Of a stretch of 23,509 nt of DNA, positions 1 through 7,177 are shown in pieces (positions within the stretch are counted from its first letter, which is position 1; each line of letters starts with the position of its first letter). The position numbers and the translations under genes were made by a program. Source of the stretch: an uncultured bacterium. Its GTDB lineage: Bacteria > Hydrogenedentota > Hydrogenedentia > Hydrogenedentales > SLHB01. The stretch covers positions 1 to 23,509 of the forward strand of contig CALEZK010000300.1 in NCBI GenBank assembly GCA_937928585.1, given 5' to 3'. Below the pieces are notes generated by a model. It had not been told where the DNA came from. It ran no database searches and saw only the letters and a program-made list of their open reading frames with translations.

Positions 1-978
1 GAAGAGATTAAGATGACCATGTATCGCGCGGCACAACGTTCGCAGATTGTGAACGCCCTGGCGAATGCGGCGCGAAATGGCAAGCGCGTTTTCGTGTCCA
101 TCGAGTTGCAGGCGCGATTCGACGAACAGCACAACATCAAGATATCCGAGTTCCTTACGGAGTCCGGCGCGCAGGTGTGTTATGGCGTGCCGCCGATGAA
201 GACGCACGCGAAACTCATGCTGATCAAGCGCAGAGGCGGATCCATAGCCGGCTTCTCCACCGGCAATTTCAACGAATCCACCGGTAAACTGTATGTCGAC
301 TGCATGTTGTTCACCGCCGACAAGCGTCTGACCGAAGAAGCCGAAGGCGTATTCGAATTCCTGGATCGCGCGTCGAAAATGCATACCGTTTCCGAGCCGA
401 AGTTCAAACACCTGATGGTATCGCCGTTCACGGCACGGCGCATGATTACCAAGTTCATTGCTCGAGAAAAGGAGAAGGGTCCGGACGGGTATATCTGCAT
501 GAAGGTGAACCATCTCACGGACACCAAGATCATCGACAAGATCCGCGAGGCGGCGGATGCCGGCGTGCAGATGCACCTGATCGTGCGCACCACCTACGCC
601 ATGTTGCCGCACCCGAACATCCGCGCGATTTCGATACTCGACCGCTACCTTGAGCATCAACGCATTTTCATTTTCGGTCGCGGTGAAAACCGCCGCGTCT
701 ACATGAGTTCTTCAGACCTGATGGAGCGCAACCTCGATTGGCGTGTCGAAGTCGCTTTCCCGATCTACGACCCGCACCTGATGCAGGAAGTTGTCGATGT
801 TGTCGCCTTGCAGGTGGCCGACACCTACAAGGCGCGCGAGCTGGACGAATTTCAGGCGAACAAATACGTCGTGAACGGTTCGGGTGCGCACCAGGCGCAG
901 GTCGAAACCTACCAATACTATCGGGACCTCGCAGAGCGGGCCGTGAGTTCCGCGGCCGATGATCATTCGCGCAATTGA
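1..978 (+). CDS. ppk1: polyphosphate kinase 1, C-terminal part (5' truncated by window)
   Basis: The reading frame is open from base 1 (codons E-E-I-K precede the first ATG at 13), so this is the tail of a longer gene. About 325 residues of a roughly 690-residue family are present. PPK1 reversibly transfers the gamma phosphate of ATP onto polyphosphate chains. Family hallmarks are visible: the ELQARFDE segment, the KTHAKLMLI segment (H at about residue 65 from the first ATG, one of the conserved catalytic-region histidines), the STGNFNE motif, and LDRYLEHQRIFIFG, which carries the second conserved histidine region. The ATG at 13 is internal and not the true start. The 3' end overlaps the downstream protease gene by 20 nt, which suggests translational coupling. 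Assignment to PPK1 is firm; activity cannot be judged without the N-terminal half. Confidence 0.95.
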   Translation, partial: EEIKMTMYRAAQRSQIVNALANAARNGKRVFVSIELQARFDEQHNIKISEFLTESGAQVCYGVPPMKTHAKLMLIKRRGGSIAGFSTGNFNESTGKLYVDCMLFTADKRLTEEAEGVFEFLDRASKMHTVSEPKFKHLMVSPFTARRMITKFIAREKEKGPDGYICMKVNHLTDTKIIDKIREAADAGVQMHLIVRTTYAMLPHPNIRAISILDRYLEHQRIFIFGRGENRRVYMSSSDLMERNLDWRVEVAFPIYDPHLMQEVVDVVALQVADTYKARELDEFQANKYVVNGSGAHQAQVETYQYYRDLAERAVSSAADDHSRN

Positions 979-1585
979 GTTCGCTTTCCTTTTTGTAGGC
1001 CTGCCCACCGCATATTGGCTGCGATGGATCGCCTTGCCGATGATCCCCTTTCTCATTCTCGTGACGCTCGTTTGTGTGGCCATTCTTCTCCGTGACAAAA
1101 CGTTCGATCGCGCAAGTCTGTGGAATGCCGGCGCCGTCCGCGCGGGTTTGCCGCGTGTGATCGCCCTGTTCTGTGTCGCCGCATGCGGGATAGGCGCGTT
1201 GGTGGCCGTGCTCGCGCCGGATACCTTGTTCGCGCTGGTGAAGCGCTCCCCGCTCCTGTGGGCGATGATAATGGTCCTCTATCCCTTGTTTTCCGTATAC
1301 CCGCAGGAGCTTGTCTATCGCGCCTTTTTCGCCCACCGCTATAGCGCGCTCTTCTCCAATACCATGGTCCGGATACTCGCCAGCTCGCTTGCCTTTGGAT
1401 ACATGCACATCGTGTTTCGCAACGAGATTGCCGTCGTCATGACCCTGATCGGCGGCGCGATCTTTGCCTATACCTACGAACGCTCAAAGTCTGCCCTGTT
1501 GGTCTCCATCGAGCATGCGCTGTACGGTTGCTTTATATTCACCATCGGACTTGGCGCGTATTTCTACGGCGGCGCGGTCCGTTAA
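959..1585 (+). CDS. CPBP-family intramembrane metalloprotease (CAAX-protease-like)
   Basis: A 208-residue, very hydrophobic protein with about six membrane segments. The three conserved Abi/CPBP motifs are present in order: Q116-E117-L-V-Y-R121 (usual form EExxxR), F146-G-Y-M-H150 (FxxxH) and H186 in IEHALYG (third motif, histidine side). The family are membrane-embedded metal-dependent proteases or protein-processing enzymes; the substrate is unknown here. The first glutamate of motif 1 is glutamine, while the second Glu, the Arg and both histidines are kept. The start at 959 lies inside the last codons of ppk1 in another frame, so expression is probably coupled to ppk1. I see no strong independent ribosome-binding site. 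Confidence 0.82.
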   Translation: MIIRAIEFAFLFVGLPTAYWLRWIALPMIPFLILVTLVCVAILLRDKTFDRASLWNAGAVRAGLPRVIALFCVAACGIGALVAVLAPDTLFALVKRSPLLWAMIMVLYPLFSVYPQELVYRAFFAHRYSALFSNTMVRILASSLAFGYMHIVFRNEIAVVMTLIGGAIFAYTYERSKSALLVSIEHALYGCFIFTIGLGAYFYGGAVR

Positions 1586-1606
1586 ATCTATGGGAGAAGC
1601 AAATAC

Positions 1607-4153
1607 ATGCGGTTAGTCCTTATGTTTTTGATTGCCTGCGCTGTAGCGGGCGCGCAGGAGTATTCGCGCGTGACTGTCGTGCTGGACGACAATGCTTCCG
1701 CGATGGAGAAGCGCTATGCCGGGATATTTGCGCGCCGCGTGAACAAGTTCAGTAAGGCCACCGTTACCGTAGGCCAGCCCGCGAAGAAACCCGGCGAGAT
1801 CGTCGTTCATCTCGGTGTAATCGAAAACCGCAGCGATATTGCCGCCGCAATGCACAAGGCCCGCATAGGCGTGCCGACAGATCGTGATCCCGGCCCGGAG
1901 GGATTCGCAATCTACAGGAAGGGGGGCGAAATTTTCGCCGGCGCTGTCGATACGCGCGGCGTGCTGTATGCCGTAGGCGCGCTGATCCGGCAAATCACGT
2001 TTCACGAGCAGTCCGTCACATTTCCAGAAGAAATCGCGCTTTGGTCCGCCCCCGCGTTTGAAGTGCGCGGCATCATGGTGAGCCAAGGTCACACAATTAC
2101 GGAGCTTACGCATTCGCGAAAGTGGACGCAGGCGGATTGGGAAGAGGCCGTGCTGGATTACGTGCTCGCCGGCGCGAATGCCATCAGCATGGGATACTCG
2201 ATTCGCGAGGGAGAGCCACAGTACGACTTCGTGAGAAGTTTGGGCATCAAAACGCTCGTGAGCTGGTATCCCAACATGGGCAACTCAAATCCCGAGTGGG
2301 AAGCCGTCGAAGCCATCGGCAGACCGGGCTACTACTGCATTTCCATCCCCGCGGCGCGCGCGCAGATCGTAGAGCGGTTCGAAGCGCAGTTTCGCGACAT
2401 GCCGCACATGGATTACGTGCGGTTCTACTCCGGCGACGGTGGCGGCTGCGAATGCGATGATTGCGATCCATTCGGAGCGAAATACATCGCGTTGTGCCAT
2501 GAACTCGCCGCGATCGTCGGCAAGTACCATCCGGACGCCGAGGTTTTCGCCACGAATCAAAAGCTCGACAATGCCGGCGACCTCGCCATATTCGATTACT
2601 TGCGGAAACATCCCGATTGGCTTCGCGGGTTCGGGTTTGGTCCCGGATCCAATGCCATGGGATGGATGCCGGGCCGGCGACAAGATCATCGCATGGATTT
2701 GTTTCGCTATCCGGCTTTTGGATCGATGGATCGATACCTCCGCGAGATCATTCATGAGCTGCCGCCGACTGTAGACCTTGTGTTCTATACCGATATCACG
2801 CACTGGGTGTATTCGCAGTACGGGCTGATGGATCACGAAATCATCGCCGACCGGAATCACGATGTGCCGCCGCGCAACGATCGCGCGCTGTACACCATGC
2901 GACCCGACCCCAATCTCGTGCAGGTCTACAATCGACGCACATTCCACGCGCGCCCCCGCGCCTACTACAACGCGTTCCAGCAGACGCAACGCTATGGGAT
3001 CGGCGACGCAATCTACTCCGAAGGCCACCACGATCATTTCAACCAGTGGATGTGGATGCGCTTGTTGTGGAACCCGAATGTGAGCGTCGAAAGCCTGATC
3101 GCCGAGTACGCCCTTGAGTCGTTCGGTCCTGACGCCGCACCGTTGATGGAGCGCGCGATTATGCAGATGGAGACCAACCTTTCCGCGCCGATACTGCGCA
3201 ATGGCGGAATCGACGCGCAGTTGCTGTTGTTGCGCGAGGCGCGTCCGCTAATTCCCGCCAACCGGATGGAAAAAGACTACCTCTGGCGCCAGTACATGCA
3301 GAAGGCGCTCGTCGACAAGTACATTCAACTGCGGGTCGCGCGCCAAACGGATTTGTACGCGGGAGTCGTAAAGGCAATCGAGGCGGAGATCGACACTAAC
3401 GCGGCCGCGCTCGCCGAACGGTGCAATGCAATGCTCGCCGAGGCGCCGGAATCGGAAGAGATGCTCGCCATCAAAGTCGATGCGGACGCGCTCGGCAAAG
3501 AGAGTGACGCAATATACGGCGTTCGCAACGAAGGTCTGTTCAACTTGGACCAGGACTTTGTTGGTCTCGGCTGGGTGCGACAACAGGTCGCGCGCGCGCT
3601 GACCGAGTCCGGAGAAACACAACGCGAAACGCTTCGCCAAATCGCGCGGTACGAAGATCCAGGCGAAGGCGGGTTCTATGATGACGCCGGCGATCCCGCG
3701 CGGTCACCGCGCCTCGTGCAGGGATGGCCGTATGGTGAAAGCGGTTTTGCGGGTGCAAACCGTCCTTCGCAACGCACCGCTGCATTTACCACCGACGAAG
3801 AGCAGGGCGTGACGTTTGAGTACCACGATCTTGATCCCGGCGCAACCTATCGCGTGCGCGTTACCCTCGTCAGGCCGAGGTTCCTGCCGAGATTCGCAAA
3901 GTTTCAGCATCAGAAAACCCAATCGATCTACGCGGATGACGCACTACTCGTTCAGGACGTCGAATTACCCGAGTTTGAATCGAAGTTTTTTGAATATGAC
4001 GTGCCGCAAGAAGCGACCAAAGATGGACACTTGCTGCTTCGGTTCATGAAATCCGCGGGTGTTGGTGAGGGACCGCGACCTGATGTTACCGTCTGGCGGA
4101 ACACCGGCGGCTGGGGCACGCTGGTCTCGGAAGTCTGGCTGATGAAGCAATAA
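1607..4153 (+). CDS. secreted putative glycoside hydrolase (GH67/GH20-like N-domain, CxCxxC centre)
   Basis: An 848-residue exported protein. A classical signal peptide occupies residues 1-16 (MRLVLMFLIACAVAGA, cleavage before Q17). Residues about 20-150 resemble the small alpha/beta N-terminal domain that precedes GH20, GH67 and DUF4838-type hydrolases (phrases GPEGFAIY and DTRGVLYAVGALIRQ). Residues about 150-560 look like a TIM-barrel. In it, YSGD277-GGGC281-E-C283-DD-C286 matches the D...CxCxxC pattern I associate with DUF4838-like proteins, possibly a metal site near the active centre. The last about 120 residues (from about 725) look like a beta-sandwich, carbohydrate-binding-like domain. 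The start is supported by GGGAGA about 10 nt upstream. A glycan substrate is inferred, not shown; I cannot assign a CAZy family or a catalytic pair. Confidence 0.6.
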   Translation: MRLVLMFLIACAVAGAQEYSRVTVVLDDNASAMEKRYAGIFARRVNKFSKATVTVGQPAKKPGEIVVHLGVIENRSDIAAAMHKARIGVPTDRDPGPEGFAIYRKGGEIFAGAVDTRGVLYAVGALIRQITFHEQSVTFPEEIALWSAPAFEVRGIMVSQGHTITELTHSRKWTQADWEEAVLDYVLAGANAISMGYSIREGEPQYDFVRSLGIKTLVSWYPNMGNSNPEWEAVEAIGRPGYYCISIPAARAQIVERFEAQFRDMPHMDYVRFYSGDGGGCECDDCDPFGAKYIALCHELAAIVGKYHPDAEVFATNQKLDNAGDLAIFDYLRKHPDWLRGFGFGPGSNAMGWMPGRRQDHRMDLFRYPAFGSMDRYLREIIHELPPTVDLVFYTDITHWVYSQYGLMDHEIIADRNHDVPPRNDRALYTMRPDPNLVQVYNRRTFHARPRAYYNAFQQTQRYGIGDAIYSEGHHDHFNQWMWMRLLWNPNVSVESLIAEYALESFGPDAAPLMERAIMQMETNLSAPILRNGGIDAQLLLLREARPLIPANRMEKDYLWRQYMQKALVDKYIQLRVARQTDLYAGVVKAIEAEIDTNAAALAERCNAMLAEAPESEEMLAIKVDADALGKESDAIYGVRNEGLFNLDQDFVGLGWVRQQVARALTESGETQRETLRQIARYEDPGEGGFYDDAGDPARSPRLVQGWPYGESGFAGANRPSQRTAAFTTDEEQGVTFEYHDLDPGATYRVRVTLVRPRFLPRFAKFQHQKTQSIYADDALLVQDVELPEFESKFFEYDVPQEATKDGHLLLRFMKSAGVGEGPRPDVTVWRNTGGWGTLVSEVWLMKQ

Positions 4154-4183
4154 CAGCGGCGCGACGCAGCGGCAGAATTTTGC

Positions 4184-6337
4184 ATGAACAACCCGCAAAC
4201 TGAACTGTATGCAGTGCTCAAGCGTTATTGGGGCTATGACTCGTTTAGGCCCATGCAGCGTGACGCCATCGATTGCGCGTTGACGAACCGCGACTCAGTT
4301 GTCGTGCTACCCACGGGCGGCGGGAAGTCGCTGTGCTTTCAAGTGCCCGCACTGATGATGCCCGGCATCGCGCTTGTGGTGTCCCCGTTAATCTCGTTGA
4401 TGAAGGATCAGGTTGATGCCCTGAAAGCCGCGGGCGCGCCTGCCGAATGCATTCACAGCGGGATGACCCTCTCCGAGCGGCGCGAAGTGGATCGCTCGGT
4501 GAAAGAGGGCCGCGCGAAGTTGCTCTACGTTTCTCCCGAGCGGCTCGCGCAATCCGCCTTTGTCGACTATCTTCGTTCCGCGGGAGTTTCGTTCGTCGCG
4601 ATTGATGAAGCCCACTGCATCAGCCAGTGGGGGCACGATTTTCGGCCGGAGTACCGGCAATTGCGCGCGCTCCGCGAAGCCTTTCCCGGCGCGGCGCTGC
4701 ACGCGTATACCGCCACCGCAACGCCGCAGGTGCGCGACGACATCGTCCAGGAGTTGTCGCTGAAGGATCCGCGCGTAATGGTCGGCTCGTTCGACCGGCC
4801 CAACCTATTCTATCGCGTGATACGCCGGTCGTCCCTGCTCGATCAGGTGCGGGCCGTCGTGGATCGATACCGCGGCGAAACCGGCATAGTCTATTGCCTG
4901 AGCCGCAAGAACGTCGATGAGATGAGCAGCGACTTGCGCGCGCTCGGGTACAACGCGCTGCCCTATCACGCGGGCATGGATGACGCCAGCCGCAAACGCA
5001 ATCAGGACGCCTTCGCGCGCGATGAGGCCAATATAATCGTCGCCACCATCGCCTTCGGCATGGGAATTGACAAATCGAACGTGCGATTCGTGATCCACGC
5101 CGGCCTCCCCAAATCCATCGAGCATTTCCAGCAGGAAACCGGCCGCGCAGGGCGCGATGGTTTGCCCTCCGAATGCTGGTTGTTCTACACCACCGCCGAT
5201 TTCATGATGTGGAAGCGCATGACGGAGAAATCGGAAGGGGAGGCCGCCGCCGTTGCGATTGGAAAGCTGAATGACATGCTTCAGTTCGCTTCGAGCATGC
5301 AGTGCCGGCGGCGCGCGCTGCTCGAGTATTTTGGCGAGATGTACGCGCGCCCGAAGTGTGACGCCTGCGACGTGTGCAACACGGAACTGGAATCACACGC
5401 GGACGCAGGCAAAATCGCGCGCGCAATTTTGGAATGCGTGGGCCACCTGGGCGATTATGCAGGCCCTACCTATACCGCGCAGGTACTCTCCGGTTCGCGC
5501 GAAGAACGCATAGTCCGCAGCCGCGCCACGGCGCTTTCATCATACGGCGCATTGCGCGATGAATCCGTGCAGAATATCCGAAATTGGATCGAACAACTTG
5601 TAGCACAGGAGTATCTCCTCAAGCGCGGCGAGTACAATATTCTATCACCGGGCCCTCAGCTCGCAGACGACCCCACTCTCGAATGCGCGATAATCGGCAC
5701 TGCAAACGCGCCCGCCAAGAAAGTTCGCAAATCCGCGACGGCGCCACTGTCGACGATTGACCAAGAGCTTTTTGACGAACTGCGCGCGCTCCGCAAACGC
5801 ACCGCTGACAGTCGCGGCGTCGCGGCCTTCCTGATTCTCAGCGATGCGAGCTTGAATGATATGGCGCGAAAAAAGCCGACATCCTTGCAGGCGTTTCGCC
5901 AGATTCACGGCATCGGCGAACGAAAGGCGGCGGATTTCGGCGAAGCCTTCACCGCGGTCATCCGCGCTTACTGCGATACGAACGGCTTGCGGACTTTGGT
6001 GCCGGATTCGGAGTCAAAACCCGCCGCGCGCGCCGCAAAACCGCGCGCGCAGGACGCCGCGAATCAGATGTTCGCAGAACGACGATCGATCGAGGATGTG
6101 ATGGAAGCCTTGCAACGCGCGCGTGCAACGGTCGAAGGATATTTTGCGGAGTACTTGGAAGGATCAGGAATCACCGATCCCGAGCCTTGGGCAACTGTGG
6201 AAACCCTGGAGAAAGTGCGCGCGGCAGTCGGCAGCGCGGAGGATGGACGCCTCAAGCCGATCCATGAAGCACTGAATGGCGAAGTTCCCTATACCGAAAT
6301 TCGAGTCTGCCTCGCCTGCATTCGGAATGGGGGATAG
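4184..6337 (+). CDS. recQ: ATP-dependent DNA helicase RecQ
   Basis: A 717-residue superfamily 2 3'-5' DNA helicase acting in recombination and fork repair. All landmarks are present: Q-motif-like GYDSFRPMQ (17-25), Walker A GGGKS (45-49), DEAH (141-144) followed by the aromatic-rich loop CISQWGHDFRPEY, motif III TATAT, and motif VI QETGRAGRDG (from 317). The RecQ zinc cluster is C374, C392, C395 and C398. A winged-helix RQC region follows, then an HRDC domain at about 524-600 (LFDELRALRK... GIGERKAADFGEAF). Residues about 630-717 form an extra helical tail resembling the HTH module found at the end of some RecQ/WRN-like proteins. The gene lies 30 nt after the hydrolase gene; no strong Shine-Dalgarno precedes the ATG, though the start matches the family's N-terminus. 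Confidence 0.96.
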   Translation: MNNPQTELYAVLKRYWGYDSFRPMQRDAIDCALTNRDSVVVLPTGGGKSLCFQVPALMMPGIALVVSPLISLMKDQVDALKAAGAPAECIHSGMTLSERREVDRSVKEGRAKLLYVSPERLAQSAFVDYLRSAGVSFVAIDEAHCISQWGHDFRPEYRQLRALREAFPGAALHAYTATATPQVRDDIVQELSLKDPRVMVGSFDRPNLFYRVIRRSSLLDQVRAVVDRYRGETGIVYCLSRKNVDEMSSDLRALGYNALPYHAGMDDASRKRNQDAFARDEANIIVATIAFGMGIDKSNVRFVIHAGLPKSIEHFQQETGRAGRDGLPSECWLFYTTADFMMWKRMTEKSEGEAAAVAIGKLNDMLQFASSMQCRRRALLEYFGEMYARPKCDACDVCNTELESHADAGKIARAILECVGHLGDYAGPTYTAQVLSGSREERIVRSRATALSSYGALRDESVQNIRNWIEQLVAQEYLLKRGEYNILSPGPQLADDPTLECAIIGTANAPAKKVRKSATAPLSTIDQELFDELRALRKRTADSRGVAAFLILSDASLNDMARKKPTSLQAFRQIHGIGERKAADFGEAFTAVIRAYCDTNGLRTLVPDSESKPAARAAKPRAQDAANQMFAERRSIEDVMEALQRARATVEGYFAEYLEGSGITDPEPWATVETLEKVRAAVGSAEDGRLKPIHEALNGEVPYTEIRVCLACIRNGG

Positions 6338-6423
6338 ACTGCGTAGCTGCAACACGCGTTCTGCTTTCGAGTCTGTTGCAAGGACAAGTGACGCAATGTC
6401 GCTGACCAGAAAGCCTTCGCGTT

Positions 6424-6858
6424 TTACGCTACGGTGCGCAGATGCAGCATGTCAATTTCCGGGTAGTTTTGAAAATCGGAATCAAACGTGACTAGCCGGT
6501 ATCCACTAGCCGCCGCAAACGCGGCGAGGTAGGCGTCGGTCCACTCGCCGCCACGGATTGCGCGATCGTCGGACCAGCGGTCCAGCCAATCGTCAATTCC
6601 TAGCGGTTCATCGAAGAAGCGAACGGAGGGTTTCGTAATCCAAGTGCGCAAAAGTCTCCAAGCTTCGTTGGTGGTGAGTACCTTGCTGCCGAGAATACGA
6701 CGGTTGGTCAGATAGCGGAGAAGAGCAAGTGCGGTAACGCGACAGAATAGCAGTTCCTCGTCCGCTTCCTCGTTCCAGTATTTCCGCGCGCGGGCATGGT
6801 GCACATGGCCGGGAGCACTTAATGCAATCCAAACGTTGGCATCAAGAAGATCGGCCAT
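6424..6858 (-). CDS. vapC: PIN-domain toxin, VapC family
   Basis: A 144-residue PIN-domain ribonuclease-like protein. Visible active-site acids are D6 in LLDANVWIAL, D108 in WTDAYLAAF and D126 (plus D128) in VTFDSDF. The segment CRVTALALLRYLTN corresponds to the CR/S-x-T-Q-x-x-x-LRLLTN element of one VapC subfamily (the TIGR00028-like Mtu_PIN group), in which the usual second glutamate is not conserved. The start is preceded by GAGG at 6-nt spacing. It overlaps the 3' end of the antitoxin gene by 17 nt, the standard antitoxin-first, coupled arrangement. VapC toxins cut tRNA or rRNA and stall growth; the target here is unknown. Confidence 0.88.
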   Translation of the reverse strand: MADLLDANVWIALSAPGHVHHARARKYWNEEADEELLFCRVTALALLRYLTNRRILGSKVLTTNEAWRLLRTWITKPSVRFFDEPLGIDDWLDRWSDDRAIRGGEWTDAYLAAFAAASGYRLVTFDSDFQNYPEIDMLHLRTVA

Positions 6859-7114
6859 AGCGTTCCTCGTCTTCCTCTTCCTCTATACGCCGAAGCTCCG
6901 CGGGGGACAAGTAAGGGATCGATACACCTTTCAGCGCTTCGAAAACTGGGAGGGGATCGCGCCGACCAGTCTTCGCTGAGTGGATTGCCTGATCTTGCTC
7001 CAAACCCGTTTCGATGAATTGCTTCAGCGCATCGCGCATGGGAACGCCGTTTAGCGCCGCATGCGCTTTCAGGCGTCGGTATAGGTCATCTGGTAAATCA
7101 AATGTAGTTCGCAT
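6842..7114 (-). CDS. vapB: ribbon-helix-helix antitoxin, VapB-like
   Basis: A 90-residue protein whose first about 45 residues (MRTTFDLPDDLYRRLKAHAALNGVPMRDALKQFIETGL) form a textbook ribbon-helix-helix DNA-binding unit: a short beta strand, then two helices. The acidic C-terminal tail (RRIEEEEDEERYGRSS) is the expected toxin-binding, flexible part. It should neutralise the adjacent PIN toxin and repress its own promoter. The ATG lies inside an 11-bp inverted repeat and only 6 nt downstream of a -10 element, with no Shine-Dalgarno, so the message is probably leaderless. The start is well supported because the RHH strand begins immediately after it. Confidence 0.87.
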   Translation of the reverse strand: MRTTFDLPDDLYRRLKAHAALNGVPMRDALKQFIETGLEQDQAIHSAKTGRRDPLPVFEALKGVSIPYLSPAELRRIEEEEDEERYGRSS

Positions 7115-7138
7115 AAATATGTTATAGCATATTTATGC
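7111..7138. promoter_or_regulatory. perfect inverted-repeat operator over the vapB start
   Basis: Arms GCATAAATATG (7111-7121) and CATATTTATGC (7128-7138) are exact reverse complements, separated by 6 nt. The left arm contains the vapB start codon and the centre overlaps the -10 hexamer. Ribbon-helix-helix antitoxins bind such palindromes to autorepress, so this is the likely VapB/VapBC operator. Confidence 0.75.
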
Positions 7139-7149
7139 CTAGTTGGCAA
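7121..7149 (-). promoter_or_regulatory. vapBC promoter (extended -10, 17-bp spacer)
   Basis: Read on the - strand: TTGCCA (7149-7144, 5/6 of the -35 consensus), an exact 17-nt spacer, then TATAAC (7126-7121, 5/6 of the -10 consensus) preceded by TGC, an extended -10. Transcription would start at about 7115-7113, at or next to the vapB ATG (7114), giving a leaderless mRNA. Confidence 0.7.
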
Positions 7150-7177
7150 TTTGTATACGATAGTTGTCGTAACTTAT

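Noticed and set aside
2285..3037. A 250-codon open frame on the - strand
   Set aside because: Antisense to the secreted hydrolase gene; composition and lack of motifs mark it as a shadow.
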